Shown one piece after another: positions 29,501 through 36,896 of a stretch of DNA of 64,000 nucleotides. A program made the position numbers and the translations under genes. Source of the DNA: a bacterium (lineage in GTDB: Bacteria > Acidobacteriota > Thermoanaerobaculia > Multivoradales > J023); assembly GCA_024226315.1 (NCBI GenBank), contig JAAELT010000500.1, positions 18,724 through 82,723 of the forward strand. Reading direction: 5' to 3'. Position 1 is the first letter of the stretch. Each line of letters begins with the position of its first letter. Under the pieces are notes generated by a model. The model did no database searches. It was given only the letters and a program-made list of their open reading frames with translations, and had not been told where the DNA came from.

Positions 29501-30271
29501 CACCGCCGGACGCAGCCGATCGGTCGGCAGGTCGAGGACGCCGGGGGCGCCGTCGAGGTCGGCGCGCCAGTGATCGAGCTGGGGAGTCAGATCGAGCTCC
29601 TCCTGCTGCCAGCGCGCGAAGTCGGTGTACTGGATGGGCAGCGGCGGCAGGGGCGACGGCTCGCCGGCGCTGAAGGCTCGGTAGAGCTCGCTGAGCTCGC
29701 CGAAGAAAAGACCCAGGGACCAGCCGTCGGCAACGATGTGGTGCAGCGTCACCAGCACGGTGTGACTGCGCTCGCCGGTGCGCACCAGGCTGACCCGCAG
29801 CAGCGGCGCCCGCTCGAGGTCGAACGCATGGCTAGCCTCCTCGAACGCCAGCTCCCTCACTTGCCGACGGCGGGCCGCCGACGGCACGGCGCGCAGGTCG
29901 ACGATGATCAACGATTGGCGTAGCAGCTCCTCCGCCTCATCCGCGCCGGCCACGATCTGGCGCGGCTCGCCGTCGACCTCGGTGAAGCGGGCGCGTAGCG
30001 CGGCGTGACGGCGCACGATCTCGGCCAGCGCGCGCTCGAGAGCGTCGCGGTCGAGCGCCCCCTCGAGCTCCACGGCACGGAAGATGTTGTGCGCATAGCC
30101 GCCGGGGTCGAAGCGATCGAGGAACCACAGGCGCTGCTGAGAGAACGACAGCGGGCTTGCCCGCGGCACGCTCTTGCGTTTGCCGGCGAGCCGGGCGAGG
30201 AGCGCCAGCTTCTGCTCGCGCGAGAGCCCGGCCAACTGTTCGGCCGTCAGCTGCTTGGCGGGCGACGTCAT
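23558..30271 (-). CDS. NRPS4: C-A-T-C-A-T, modules 10 (unassigned) and 11 (Ser)
   Basis: A 2237-residue two-module NRPS. N-terminal docking-like helix (AEQLAGLSREQKLALLARLA); C with HHIVADGW (His178); A10 with SFDISVEEIFPTLL, NLPTPYWHEW, VVVGTEQAL and NAYGPSEATVTT, code DIENVGAVT, which I cannot assign; T with DLGGHSLLATRA (Ser1080). Then C with HHIVSDGW (His1272); A11 with SFDVSAWELFWPL, VHFVPSMLNL, VIASGEAL and LYGPTEAAVDVT, code DVWHISLVD, a conservative variant of the Ser code DVWHLSLID; T with DLGGHSLLAVQV (Ser2163). The end (DADQDLLADLLADLE) is an acidic docking-like helix. A18-bp repeat codes AEPV-type spacers before the last part of A11. ATG overlaps the NRPS3 stop by four bases, so the genes are coupled. 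Confidence 0.94.
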   Translation of the reverse strand: MTSPAKQLTAEQLAGLSREQKLALLARLAGKRKSVPRASPLSFSQQRLWFLDRFDPGGYAHNIFRAVELEGALDRDALERALAEIVRRHAALRARFTEVDGEPRQIVAGADEAEELLRQSLIIVDLRAVPSAARRRQVRELAFEEASHAFDLERAPLLRVSLVRTGERSHTVLVTLHHIVADGWSLGLFFGELSELYRAFSAGEPSPLPPLPIQYTDFARWQQEELDLTPQLDHWRADLDGAPGVLDLPTDRLRPAVASARGAIHELSLSEPLHERLKTFARQARATPFMVLLAAFDALLYRYSDQKDFLIGTPIANRHRAEVEGLIGCFANTLVLRARLDRGVTFRQLVRQIRRRALDAYTHQDLPFERLVEELQPQRDPSRNPLFQVMFALLNTPAARLELPGLEVRPFHVERHLSKVDLTLEMFELGDRLEGYFEFNLDLFERATIGHLTEHFQVLLEALVTEPDRAISRQPWLTAAEHRRLVAVWSRGGGRKPVREPIHRLIARRAAQTPDAIAVIEPAAVASGFERCLSFRQLVDRARRLAAVLRRRGVGPESRVGISLDRSLEAVVAILGTLEAGAAYVFLDPTYPEERRAYMIADAGAELILTRESLTEVLSESAEDGAEGRPLALENAAYLVYTSGSTGQPKGVVVSHRAVSHHASAIARRYRLGDEDRVLQFASLSFDISVEEIFPTLLSGAALVLRPSTLSLTFTEFFRFMELHRLSVLNLPTPYWHEWVSELASGRLDLPTVLRLVVVGTEQALADRLRIWRDILHQRKARHRLGWINAYGPSEATVTTTVYGAQTLESRERARAEGGDETRGEHGGPQHVPIGRPIANVRTYLLNNHLAPVPPGVSGYLYLGGDSLARGYQGRPALTAEKFVPDPYGHEPGSRIYHTGDVSRWLADGNIEFLGRVDHQVKIRGFRIELGEVEAVLSGHPEVKESVVTAPEVAPGERRLAAYLVPESPLVSAPEAPAHEITEASRQMIDGVRAFADESLPHYMVPAAFVVLDHLPMTASGKVDRRALPEPSWTAAAHTGPFAAPRTPQEELLAEVWSTVLDLPREPGVDEDFFDLGGHSLLATRALARVRELLGVDVPIRVLFEAPTIAGLSERIDAERRIGSGTVPPPIRSRTAEGAPPTAAPPLSFAQQRMWFLDQLEPGSAAYNMPAALSLAGDLDVRALERSLREIVRRHDSLRTTFKSEAGRPTQTIQPPPAVELPVVEVEGQEAALELARRESLEPFDLTSGPLLRTVLLRIDEREHLLVFTMHHIVSDGWSIDVFLRDLVRIYDAFRRKRPSPLNELPVQYTDFARWQRRWLEGEVLDGQLAYWREQLAGAPSVLELPLDRPRPPVQSFRGARAPIRLSAEQGEQLHTLARRLGATPFMVLLAAFGMMLRRYSGQDDVSIGTPVAGRQRPELDDLIGFFVNTLVLRLDLGGDEDFKALVKQVRETALDAYTHQDVPFEQLVEELRPAREMSHNPLFQVLFVLHQARPGGRALEDLELDLPSIDNRTSRFDLTLSLSDTGEGLEGFLEYATDLFDAPTAERMAGYLERLLVAALAAPERRHTELSGLGASELHQLTAWNDTRVEYPETAPIHLLFADHAERHPDAVALIFEHQWLSYGELDRRVNQLAHYLRGLGVCRDRLVGVALERSVELVVSIYAILKAGGAYVPFDISYPRQRLSRMLEDSGIDILLSRRREASKLPLADAEEGLRVVDLDELRGEIGRCATAAPEIETDDEQLAYMIFTSGSTGRPKGVMNRHGSIRNRLLWMQQEYGLEAHDRVLQKTPFSFDVSAWELFWPLITGAQLVVARPEGHRDPAYLAELIARLGVTTVHFVPSMLNLFLEHPRLDGCDCLRRVIASGEALPPETCRTFHGRPELAGAGLHNLYGPTEAAVDVTYHRCLPEGEERGVPIGRPVANTEIHVLERLGPVPLGVAGELLIGGVQLARGYHLRPSLTAETFVPDPYGDRSGARLYRTGDLARHRPDGEVEFLGRLDHQVKIRGLRIELGEIEVALDEHPRVRECVVLARSDDGDGDPRLAAYVVPAEPVVLAEPVALAEPVGAVAGFTRHLRKHLGTSLPDYMVPADFVFLDVLPLGPNGKVDRKSLPAPERDRSSLGSTFVAPRTPIEEQLAGIWRQVLGREEIGVQDSFFDLGGHSLLAVQVRARMVEAFGVELPLRRMFEAPTVASLAEDLVEHEVADADQDLLADLLADLESSGEPTNTSGSEPVSSV
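24074..24127. repeat. 18-bp tandem repeat in NRPS4
   Basis: Three units close to CACCGGCTCGGCCAGCGC at 24074, 24092 and 24110 encode an AEPV(V/A)L-type spacer in the C-terminal subdomain of the Ser adenylation domain. It is in frame and probably a tolerated surface-loop expansion. A shorter 12-bp repeat (AGATCCGCCAGC) lies near 23620-23645 in the C-terminal acidic helix. Confidence 0.8.
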
Positions 30272-33200
30272 CCGTGATCTCCGCCGGAGAGCATGGTCTG
30301 CAGCAGGGCGTCGAGCTCGCCGTCCGACATCGAGTCGGCGCCCGACAGGATCTCGTCCGTGGCCGGCTCGTCGCCGGCGGCGGCGACGATGCTCCTCGCC
30401 GCCGTTCCCGCGTCGCTCGATAGCACCAGGGCCAGATCACCCAGGATCGGGGTCTCGAACAGCTGGGCCAGGGAGACCTCGATGCCGTGATCCCGGCGCA
30501 TGCGAGAAATCACCTGGGTGGCCAGCAGAGAGTGCCCGCCGAGCTCGAAGAAATCGTCGCTGGCACCCGCCCGTTCGACGCTGAGGACCTCCCGCCAGAC
30601 CCCCGAGAGGGTTTCCTCGAGCGGAGTGCGCGGCGCCACCCAGGCGTCCTCCGCGCGCCGCGCGTAGTCGGGTACCGGCAGGGCGCGACGATCGAGCTTG
30701 CCGTTGGCCGTCAGCGGCAGTCGGTCGAGGGGCACGAAGGCCGCCGGAATCATGTAGTCGGGGAACCTCTGCACCAGGTAGGCTCGGAGCTCCTCGTCGG
30801 TCTCCAGGCCGTCGCCATCGCCTTGCCCGTCCGCCGTCACGACGTAGGCCACGAGCCGCTTGTCGCCGGGAGAATCCTCGCGCGCCACCACCGCGCACTC
30901 GCCGATCCGGTCGTGGCCGCGCAGCACCGCGTCGATCTCGCCGGGCTCGATCCGGAAGCCGCGGATCTTGACCTGGAAGTCGTTGCGCCCCAGGAACTCG
31001 AGGCGACCGTCGCTCGCGTAGCGCACCAGATCGCCGGTTCGGTAGAGACGCTCCCCCGGAGTCTCGGCCACCGGATTGGGGACGAACAGCTCGGCGGTCA
31101 ACGCCGGCCGGCGGTAGTAGCCCCGGGCCAGGCCGTCGCCGGCGGCGAGGAGCTCGCCCGGCACCCCCACGGGCACCGGCCGCAGATCGTCGCCCGCCAC
31201 ATAGACGCTGGTGTTGCGGATCGGTTTGCCGATCGACACCGAGTCGTCCACCTCTGCCGCGTCGGTCATCGGATGGCAGCAGGTGAAGGTGGTGTTCTCG
31301 GTGGGGCCGTAGCCGTTGATCACCGTGGTACCGGGCAGCTCCGCGAGGGCCTGACGCACCCGGGCCGCGGCCAGCGCGTCGCCGCCGGCCAGCAGCTGCC
31401 GCAGGTCGGAGAGCTGCGCGAGGTGCCCGCCTTCGACCATCTGGTGAAACAGGCCGGCGGTCAGCCACGCGGTCGTCACGCCGTACTCGCCTGTGACCGC
31501 CGCCAGCTCCTCCAGCGACAGCCTTCCCGGCGGCGCGATCACCAGGCGCCCGCCGTTGAGCAGCGGTCCCCAGACCTCCAGCGTCGAGGCGTCGAAGGAC
31601 GCCGGCGCGAACTGCAGGAAAACCTCGTCGACGCCGAAGCGGGCATAGTCAGTGTCGCGCACCAGGCGCACCACGCTACGGTGACAGACGCTCACCCCCT
31701 TGGGTCGGCCGGTGGAGCCCGAGGTGTACATCACGTACGCCAACTGCTCCGGAGCGGCCTCGGCCTCCTCACCGCTCTCGATCGGCTCGCCGTCGAGGCC
31801 GTCGAGCATTTCCCGGTCGCGATCGAGACACACGACGCTCGGCGGCAGCGCGTCGGGAAGCTGGGGCAGCAGCTCCTCGGTCGTCACCAGCACGGAGACG
31901 GCGGAGTCGTCGAACAGCAGGCGCAGCCTCCTCTCGGGATAGGCCGGGTCGTACGGCACGTAGGCGCCGCCCGCCTTGAGCACCGCCAGCTCGGCGACCA
32001 CCAGTCCGGCGGAACGCTCCAGACACAGGCCCACCGGCACCTCGGGACCCACGCCCAGCTGCCGGAGGCGCCTGGCCAGACGGTTGGCACGCCGATCGAG
32101 CTGGCGATACGTGATCTCGCGCGACTCGCCCGCCTCACCGGCCACCACCAGCGCCACGGCCTCGGAGGTGCGTTCCGCCCACTCCTCGAACAGACGATGG
32201 ACGGTGGCCTCGCGCGGGTAGTCGGTGGCGGTGGCGGTCCACTCGGACAGCATCTGCTCGCGCTCCCCCGTGGTGAGCATCTCGAGCGCCGAGATCCGCT
32301 GCTCGGGATTCTCCACCGCCGAGCGCAGCAGGGCCAGGTAGTGATGGATCATACGGTCGATGGTCTCGGTGTCGAACAGCTCGGTGGAGTACTCCCAGGT
32401 GATCACCGCCCAGAGCTCCTCGTCCTCGGCGTTCTGGCCCACCAGCTGCTCGGCGCGCGGCGCCACGATGACGTTGATGTCGGTCTTGGCGGAGCGGTTG
32501 TTGCGCGTCGCGTAGCCCACCTCGAGGCCGCCGAAGTCGAAGCTCGGCATGCCGGCGTCGTGGAAGCTGAACATCACCTGGAACAGCGGATTGCGGTTCG
32601 CCTCGCGCTGCGGATGAAGCTCGCGCACCAGCTGCTCGAAGGGCATGTCCTCGTGGGCGTAGGCGCCGAGGGTCACCTGCCGCACCCGCTTCATCAGCTG
32701 GTGGAAAGTGGGATCGCCGTCCAGGCCGCAGCGCATCACCACGCTGTTGACCATCATGCCGATGATCGCCTCGACCTCGGGTCCCCGGCGGTTGGCGACG
32801 CCGGCGCCCACCGGCAGGTCGACCTCGCCGGTGTAGCGGTGCAACAGGGTGTAGAAGCCCGCCAGCATGCCCATGTAGAGGGTGACGCCGTGATCGCGGC
32901 TCATCGCCCGCACGTCCTGGTAGAGATCGAACGGCATGCGGAAGGTGCGGTTGTTGCCCCGCCAGCTCGGCGTCTTGGGACGCGGCCGGTCGGTGGGCAG
33001 CTCGAGCGCCGACGGCATGCCCTGAAGCTGTTTGCGCCAGTAGCCCAGCAGGCGCGCCATCGGATCGCCGGTCAGACGCTGACGCTGCCAGACGGCGAAG
33101 TCGGCGTATTGCACCTCGAGGTCAGGCAACGGTGACGGCTGGCCGGCCTGGTAGGCCTCGTAGAGTACCTTGAGCTCGCGCATCAGGATCGAGATCGACC

Positions 33201-36200
33201 AGCCGTCGTGCACGAAGTGGTGCTCGATCTGGTTCAGGCGATGGTCACGGTCGCCGGTGCGCAGCAGCAGCCAGCGCACCATCGGCAGGCGCGCCAGGTC
33301 GAAAGGTACCTGGGTCGCCTCGAACGCCAGGCGCTCGGTCTCGGCCTCCCGGTCTTCCTCGGCCAGGCCGCTCAAGTCGACCACCGGCAACTGGACCTGC
33401 CAGGGCTGCTCGACGACCTGCACCGGCATGCCTTCGACCCCCGGGAAGCGGGTGTGGAACACCTCGTGCCGGCGCACCAGCTCGGTGAGCGCGCGCTCCA
33501 GCACGTCGACCTCGAGGTCGCCGAGGAAGCGCAAGGTCATCTGGAAGTTGTAAGCCAGCGAGTCGGGCGACAGCTGCTGCAGGAACCACACCCTCTCCTG
33601 GGGAAAAGAGAGCGGCAGCGGCCGGTCCCGCGGCACCCGCTCGATCGGCGGCAGCTCGCCGTCGGCCACCTCGCCGCCCTCCGCCGCGCGCAGCCGGTCC
33701 GAAACCCGCTCGGCCACCTCGGCCACGGTCGGATGCTCGAAGACGCTCAGCATCGGCAGCGTCACGCCCAGGGCCTTGCGCAGGCGCGAGGTGAAACGGC
33801 CGACCACCAGCGAGTGGCCGCCGAGCTCGAAGAAATTATCGTCGATACCCACCCGCTCGGCGCCCAGCAGATCGCTCCACAGGCTCGCCACGAGCTCCTC
33901 GATCTGGTTGCGTGGCGCCGCGTAGGTCCTGCGGGCCGGCGCCTCGGGAGCCGGCAGGGCCCGGCGGTCGACCTTGCCGCTGGGCGACAGCGGCAGGGAC
34001 TCGAGCGTCACGAAGGCCGCGGGCACCATGTAGTCGGGCAGCGTGCGCAACAAATGGCTGCGCAGGTCGCCACGATCAGGCGACGGCTCTTCCGCGGCGG
34101 CGACCACGTAGGCCACCAGGCGGGGCTCTCCGGGCACGTCCTCGCGCGCCACCACCGCCGCGTCGCGCACCGCCGGGTGCTCGGCGAGCGCCGCCTCGAC
34201 TTCTCCAGGCTCGATACGGAACCCGCGCACCTTGATCTGGTCGTCGGCGCGGCCACAGAACTCGAGCTGACCGTCTCCGCGGAAGCGAGCCAGATCGCCG
34301 GTTCGGTACAGACGGCCGCTCACGCCGGCGGGCGCGAACGGATCGTCCACGAAACGCTCGACGGTGAGGTCCGGGCGGTTCAGATAGCCCCGCGCCACCC
34401 CCGGGCCGCCGACGTAGAGCTCGCCGGGGAGCCCACGCGGCACCGGTTCCAGATCGCGGTCGAGCAGAACGACGCGGGTATCGCCGATCGGCCGCCCGAT
34501 GGGCGGATCCGTGGCCAGCTCCGCATCCTCCGCGCTACCGAGCTCGCAACGGGTGATGACGATCGTGCTCTCGGTTGGGCCGTAGGTGTTGAACAGCCGG
34601 ATCTCGCGGTCCGCCGCAGCCAGCCAATCGCGCCACCTGGCCAGCCGCTCGCCCAGGGCCTTCTCGCCGCCGATGATCACCAGGCGCAACGACTCCGGCA
34701 CTGCGGGCGCCGGCTCTTCGGCCAGCTCGGCGCTGATCTCGTGCCAGTACGCGGTCGGCAGGTTGAGCAGCGTGACGCGGTCGATGTCGAGCTGGCGCAG
34801 GAAGTCGTCGACCGAGGCGAGCATCTCCTCGTTGCGCAGCACCAGCGTGGCGCCGCGCGTCAGGCAGGGATAGATCTCCTCGGCGCTGGTGTCAAAGCTC
34901 AGCGAAGCGAACTGCAGCACCCGGTCGGCGGCGCGGGCGCCATAGGCGTCGGCCGCGTCGCGGCTGTAGTGCGACAGAGAGCCGTGCTCGATCAGCACGC
35001 CCTTCGGCTTCCCCGTCGAGCCCGAGGTGTAGATCACATAGGCGAGATCGGCCGGCATCATTTCAATGCCGGGATCGTCCGCGCTCTCGTCCGCCCAGGG
35101 GGTGTCCGCGCCGTCGAGGCTGAGCACCGTCTCCACCCCCGTGAAGCGCTCCCGGAGCGCCTCCTGGGTGATCAATAACCGCACCGCCGAGTCCTCGAGC
35201 ATGAAGCGCAGGCGCTCGTCGGGATAGGCCGGATCGAGCGGCAGGTAGGCAGCGCCCGCCTTGAGGACGCCGAGGAGCGCCACGATCATCTCTGGAGAGC
35301 GCTCCGCGGCCACCGCCACCAGATCGTCGTGGCTGCTGTCCCGAGGTCCCAGGAGGCGGCGCAGATGGTGGGCGAGCCGGTTGGACCGGCGGTCGAGCTG
35401 CTCGTAGGTCAGCTCGGCACCGCCGCCGGCCACGGCGACAGCCACCGCTCCCGGGTTGCGACGCGCCCGTTCAGCGAACAGGCGGTGCACCGGATCCTCA
35501 GCAGGCGTCGCCGACCGTTCGCCGGCTCCCAGGGAGAGCACCTCGCGCCGCTGCGCCGGACTCAGCAGGGAGAAGCTGCCCAGGTCGTCCTCGGGGCGCA
35601 CGGCGAAGGCGCCCAGCAGCGCCTGGAAATGATCGAGCATCGAGGACACGGCGGCGCTGTCGAAACGATCCGCGTCGTGAACCACCCGCAGCAAGATGTC
35701 GTCTTGCGACGGGATGACATAGAGCACCAGCGGGTAGTTGGTTTCCTCCGTCAGGTGGACGTCCGTGACTTCGAGGTCGCGCTCGGCCGAGGTGTCGGCG
35801 ATCGCCGGCATGTTCTGGAAAGCCAGCAGAGGCTCGAAGATCCGCGGCAGACCGATCCAGCGCTGGATCTGTTCCAGCGGGCAGTACTCGTACTGGCGCT
35901 GATCGACCAGCTGCAGCTGAAGCTCCCGGAGCCAGGGCGCCAGGGACTGTCCGGCGGCGATCGACGCCCGCGCCGGCAGCGCGTTGATGAACAACCCGAC
36001 GATCGATTCCACGCCGTCGATCTCCGGCGGCCGACCGGAGACGACGCTGCCCGTGATCACGTCCTCCTCGCCGCCGTAGCGGCCGAGGAGCAGCGTCCAG
36101 GCGCCCTGGAAGATCACGTTCTGGGTCAGTCCCTGGCTCCGCGCCAGGCTCTCGATGCCCTGTCTCACCGACGCTTCGACCGGCACCTGGACCTCGGCGA

Positions 36201-36885
36201 AGCGGAGCTGGCGCTCGGCCGGCAGCTGGGCGCGCCGATCGATGGCGAGCGTGATCGGCTGCGAGAAACCGGCCAGGACGCCACGCCAGTAGGCTTCCGC
36301 CTGGTCAAGCTCCTGGTGCTGCTGCCAGCGGATGTAGTCGCTGAACGGCCGAGCCGCTTCCAGTCCCGGCTCGACACTCTGCCGCATCGCGAAGTACACG
36401 GTGAAGACGTCCTGCAGCACGAGGTTGGTGGACCAGCCGTCGACCAGCAGGTGCGAGAAGCTCCAGGCGCACCGGTAGACGTCGTCGGCGATCCGCAGCA
36501 GGCCGACCCGCAGCAGCGGAGCCGCGTCGAGATCGAAGCCGCGCCGGCGGTCGTCCGCCAGCCAGGCCTCGAGACGTCGCTCCTGCTCGGCATCGTCGAG
36601 ACCGCGCAGGTCCACCTCCTGCCACGGCAGCTCGACCTGGCGCAGCACCACCTGCAAAGGCTTGTCGCGATGCTCCCAGAGAAAGAACGAGCGCAGCGCT
36701 GGATGCCGTGCCACGACCTGACGCCAAGCCTGGCCGAGAGCGTCCACATCCAGCTCACCGCGCAGGGTGCACGTGAATTGTTCGAAGAAGGCATCCGTCG
36801 CCTCCGGGGTGACCACCAGATAGAGCAACATGCCCTGCTGGGCTGGTGACAGGGGGTAGATGGCCTCGACGTTCTCTTTCTTCAA
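30268..36885 (-). CDS. NRPS3: C(DCL-type)-A-T-C-A-T, modules 8 (unassigned) and 9 (Val)
   Basis: A 2205-residue two-module NRPS. It opens directly with a DCL-type condensation domain: NVEAIYPLSPAQQGMLLYLV and SHLLVDGW (His145, with the first His of the pair replaced by Ser), plus SGRPPEIDGVESIVGLFINA, as in TycB. A8 has SFDTSAEEIYPCL, NLPTAYWHEI, VIIGGEKAL and TYGPTESTIV, code DTENIGTIV; T has ELGGHSLVVGRF (Ser1025). Then an LCL-type C with HHFVHDGW (His1223); A9 with SFDASTLEVWGPL, AWLTAGLFHQM, LLAGGDAL and GYGPTENTTFT, code DALWLGGTF, matching Val; T with ELGGHSLLATQV (Ser2119); then a docking-like end (MSDGELDALLQTML). The start codon is TTG (36885) with AGGAG eight bases upstream overlapping the NRPS2 stop (TAGGAG). 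Confidence 0.94.
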   Translation of the reverse strand: MKKENVEAIYPLSPAQQGMLLYLVVTPEATDAFFEQFTCTLRGELDVDALGQAWRQVVARHPALRSFFLWEHRDKPLQVVLRQVELPWQEVDLRGLDDAEQERRLEAWLADDRRRGFDLDAAPLLRVGLLRIADDVYRCAWSFSHLLVDGWSTNLVLQDVFTVYFAMRQSVEPGLEAARPFSDYIRWQQHQELDQAEAYWRGVLAGFSQPITLAIDRRAQLPAERQLRFAEVQVPVEASVRQGIESLARSQGLTQNVIFQGAWTLLLGRYGGEEDVITGSVVSGRPPEIDGVESIVGLFINALPARASIAAGQSLAPWLRELQLQLVDQRQYEYCPLEQIQRWIGLPRIFEPLLAFQNMPAIADTSAERDLEVTDVHLTEETNYPLVLYVIPSQDDILLRVVHDADRFDSAAVSSMLDHFQALLGAFAVRPEDDLGSFSLLSPAQRREVLSLGAGERSATPAEDPVHRLFAERARRNPGAVAVAVAGGGAELTYEQLDRRSNRLAHHLRRLLGPRDSSHDDLVAVAAERSPEMIVALLGVLKAGAAYLPLDPAYPDERLRFMLEDSAVRLLITQEALRERFTGVETVLSLDGADTPWADESADDPGIEMMPADLAYVIYTSGSTGKPKGVLIEHGSLSHYSRDAADAYGARAADRVLQFASLSFDTSAEEIYPCLTRGATLVLRNEEMLASVDDFLRQLDIDRVTLLNLPTAYWHEISAELAEEPAPAVPESLRLVIIGGEKALGERLARWRDWLAAADREIRLFNTYGPTESTIVITRCELGSAEDAELATDPPIGRPIGDTRVVLLDRDLEPVPRGLPGELYVGGPGVARGYLNRPDLTVERFVDDPFAPAGVSGRLYRTGDLARFRGDGQLEFCGRADDQIKVRGFRIEPGEVEAALAEHPAVRDAAVVAREDVPGEPRLVAYVVAAAEEPSPDRGDLRSHLLRTLPDYMVPAAFVTLESLPLSPSGKVDRRALPAPEAPARRTYAAPRNQIEELVASLWSDLLGAERVGIDDNFFELGGHSLVVGRFTSRLRKALGVTLPMLSVFEHPTVAEVAERVSDRLRAAEGGEVADGELPPIERVPRDRPLPLSFPQERVWFLQQLSPDSLAYNFQMTLRFLGDLEVDVLERALTELVRRHEVFHTRFPGVEGMPVQVVEQPWQVQLPVVDLSGLAEEDREAETERLAFEATQVPFDLARLPMVRWLLLRTGDRDHRLNQIEHHFVHDGWSISILMRELKVLYEAYQAGQPSPLPDLEVQYADFAVWQRQRLTGDPMARLLGYWRKQLQGMPSALELPTDRPRPKTPSWRGNNRTFRMPFDLYQDVRAMSRDHGVTLYMGMLAGFYTLLHRYTGEVDLPVGAGVANRRGPEVEAIIGMMVNSVVMRCGLDGDPTFHQLMKRVRQVTLGAYAHEDMPFEQLVRELHPQREANRNPLFQVMFSFHDAGMPSFDFGGLEVGYATRNNRSAKTDINVIVAPRAEQLVGQNAEDEELWAVITWEYSTELFDTETIDRMIHHYLALLRSAVENPEQRISALEMLTTGEREQMLSEWTATATDYPREATVHRLFEEWAERTSEAVALVVAGEAGESREITYRQLDRRANRLARRLRQLGVGPEVPVGLCLERSAGLVVAELAVLKAGGAYVPYDPAYPERRLRLLFDDSAVSVLVTTEELLPQLPDALPPSVVCLDRDREMLDGLDGEPIESGEEAEAAPEQLAYVMYTSGSTGRPKGVSVCHRSVVRLVRDTDYARFGVDEVFLQFAPASFDASTLEVWGPLLNGGRLVIAPPGRLSLEELAAVTGEYGVTTAWLTAGLFHQMVEGGHLAQLSDLRQLLAGGDALAAARVRQALAELPGTTVINGYGPTENTTFTCCHPMTDAAEVDDSVSIGKPIRNTSVYVAGDDLRPVPVGVPGELLAAGDGLARGYYRRPALTAELFVPNPVAETPGERLYRTGDLVRYASDGRLEFLGRNDFQVKIRGFRIEPGEIDAVLRGHDRIGECAVVAREDSPGDKRLVAYVVTADGQGDGDGLETDEELRAYLVQRFPDYMIPAAFVPLDRLPLTANGKLDRRALPVPDYARRAEDAWVAPRTPLEETLSGVWREVLSVERAGASDDFFELGGHSLLATQVISRMRRDHGIEVSLAQLFETPILGDLALVLSSDAGTAARSIVAAAGDEPATDEILSGADSMSDGELDALLQTMLSGGDHG

Positions 36886-36896
36886 GGGAGCATCTC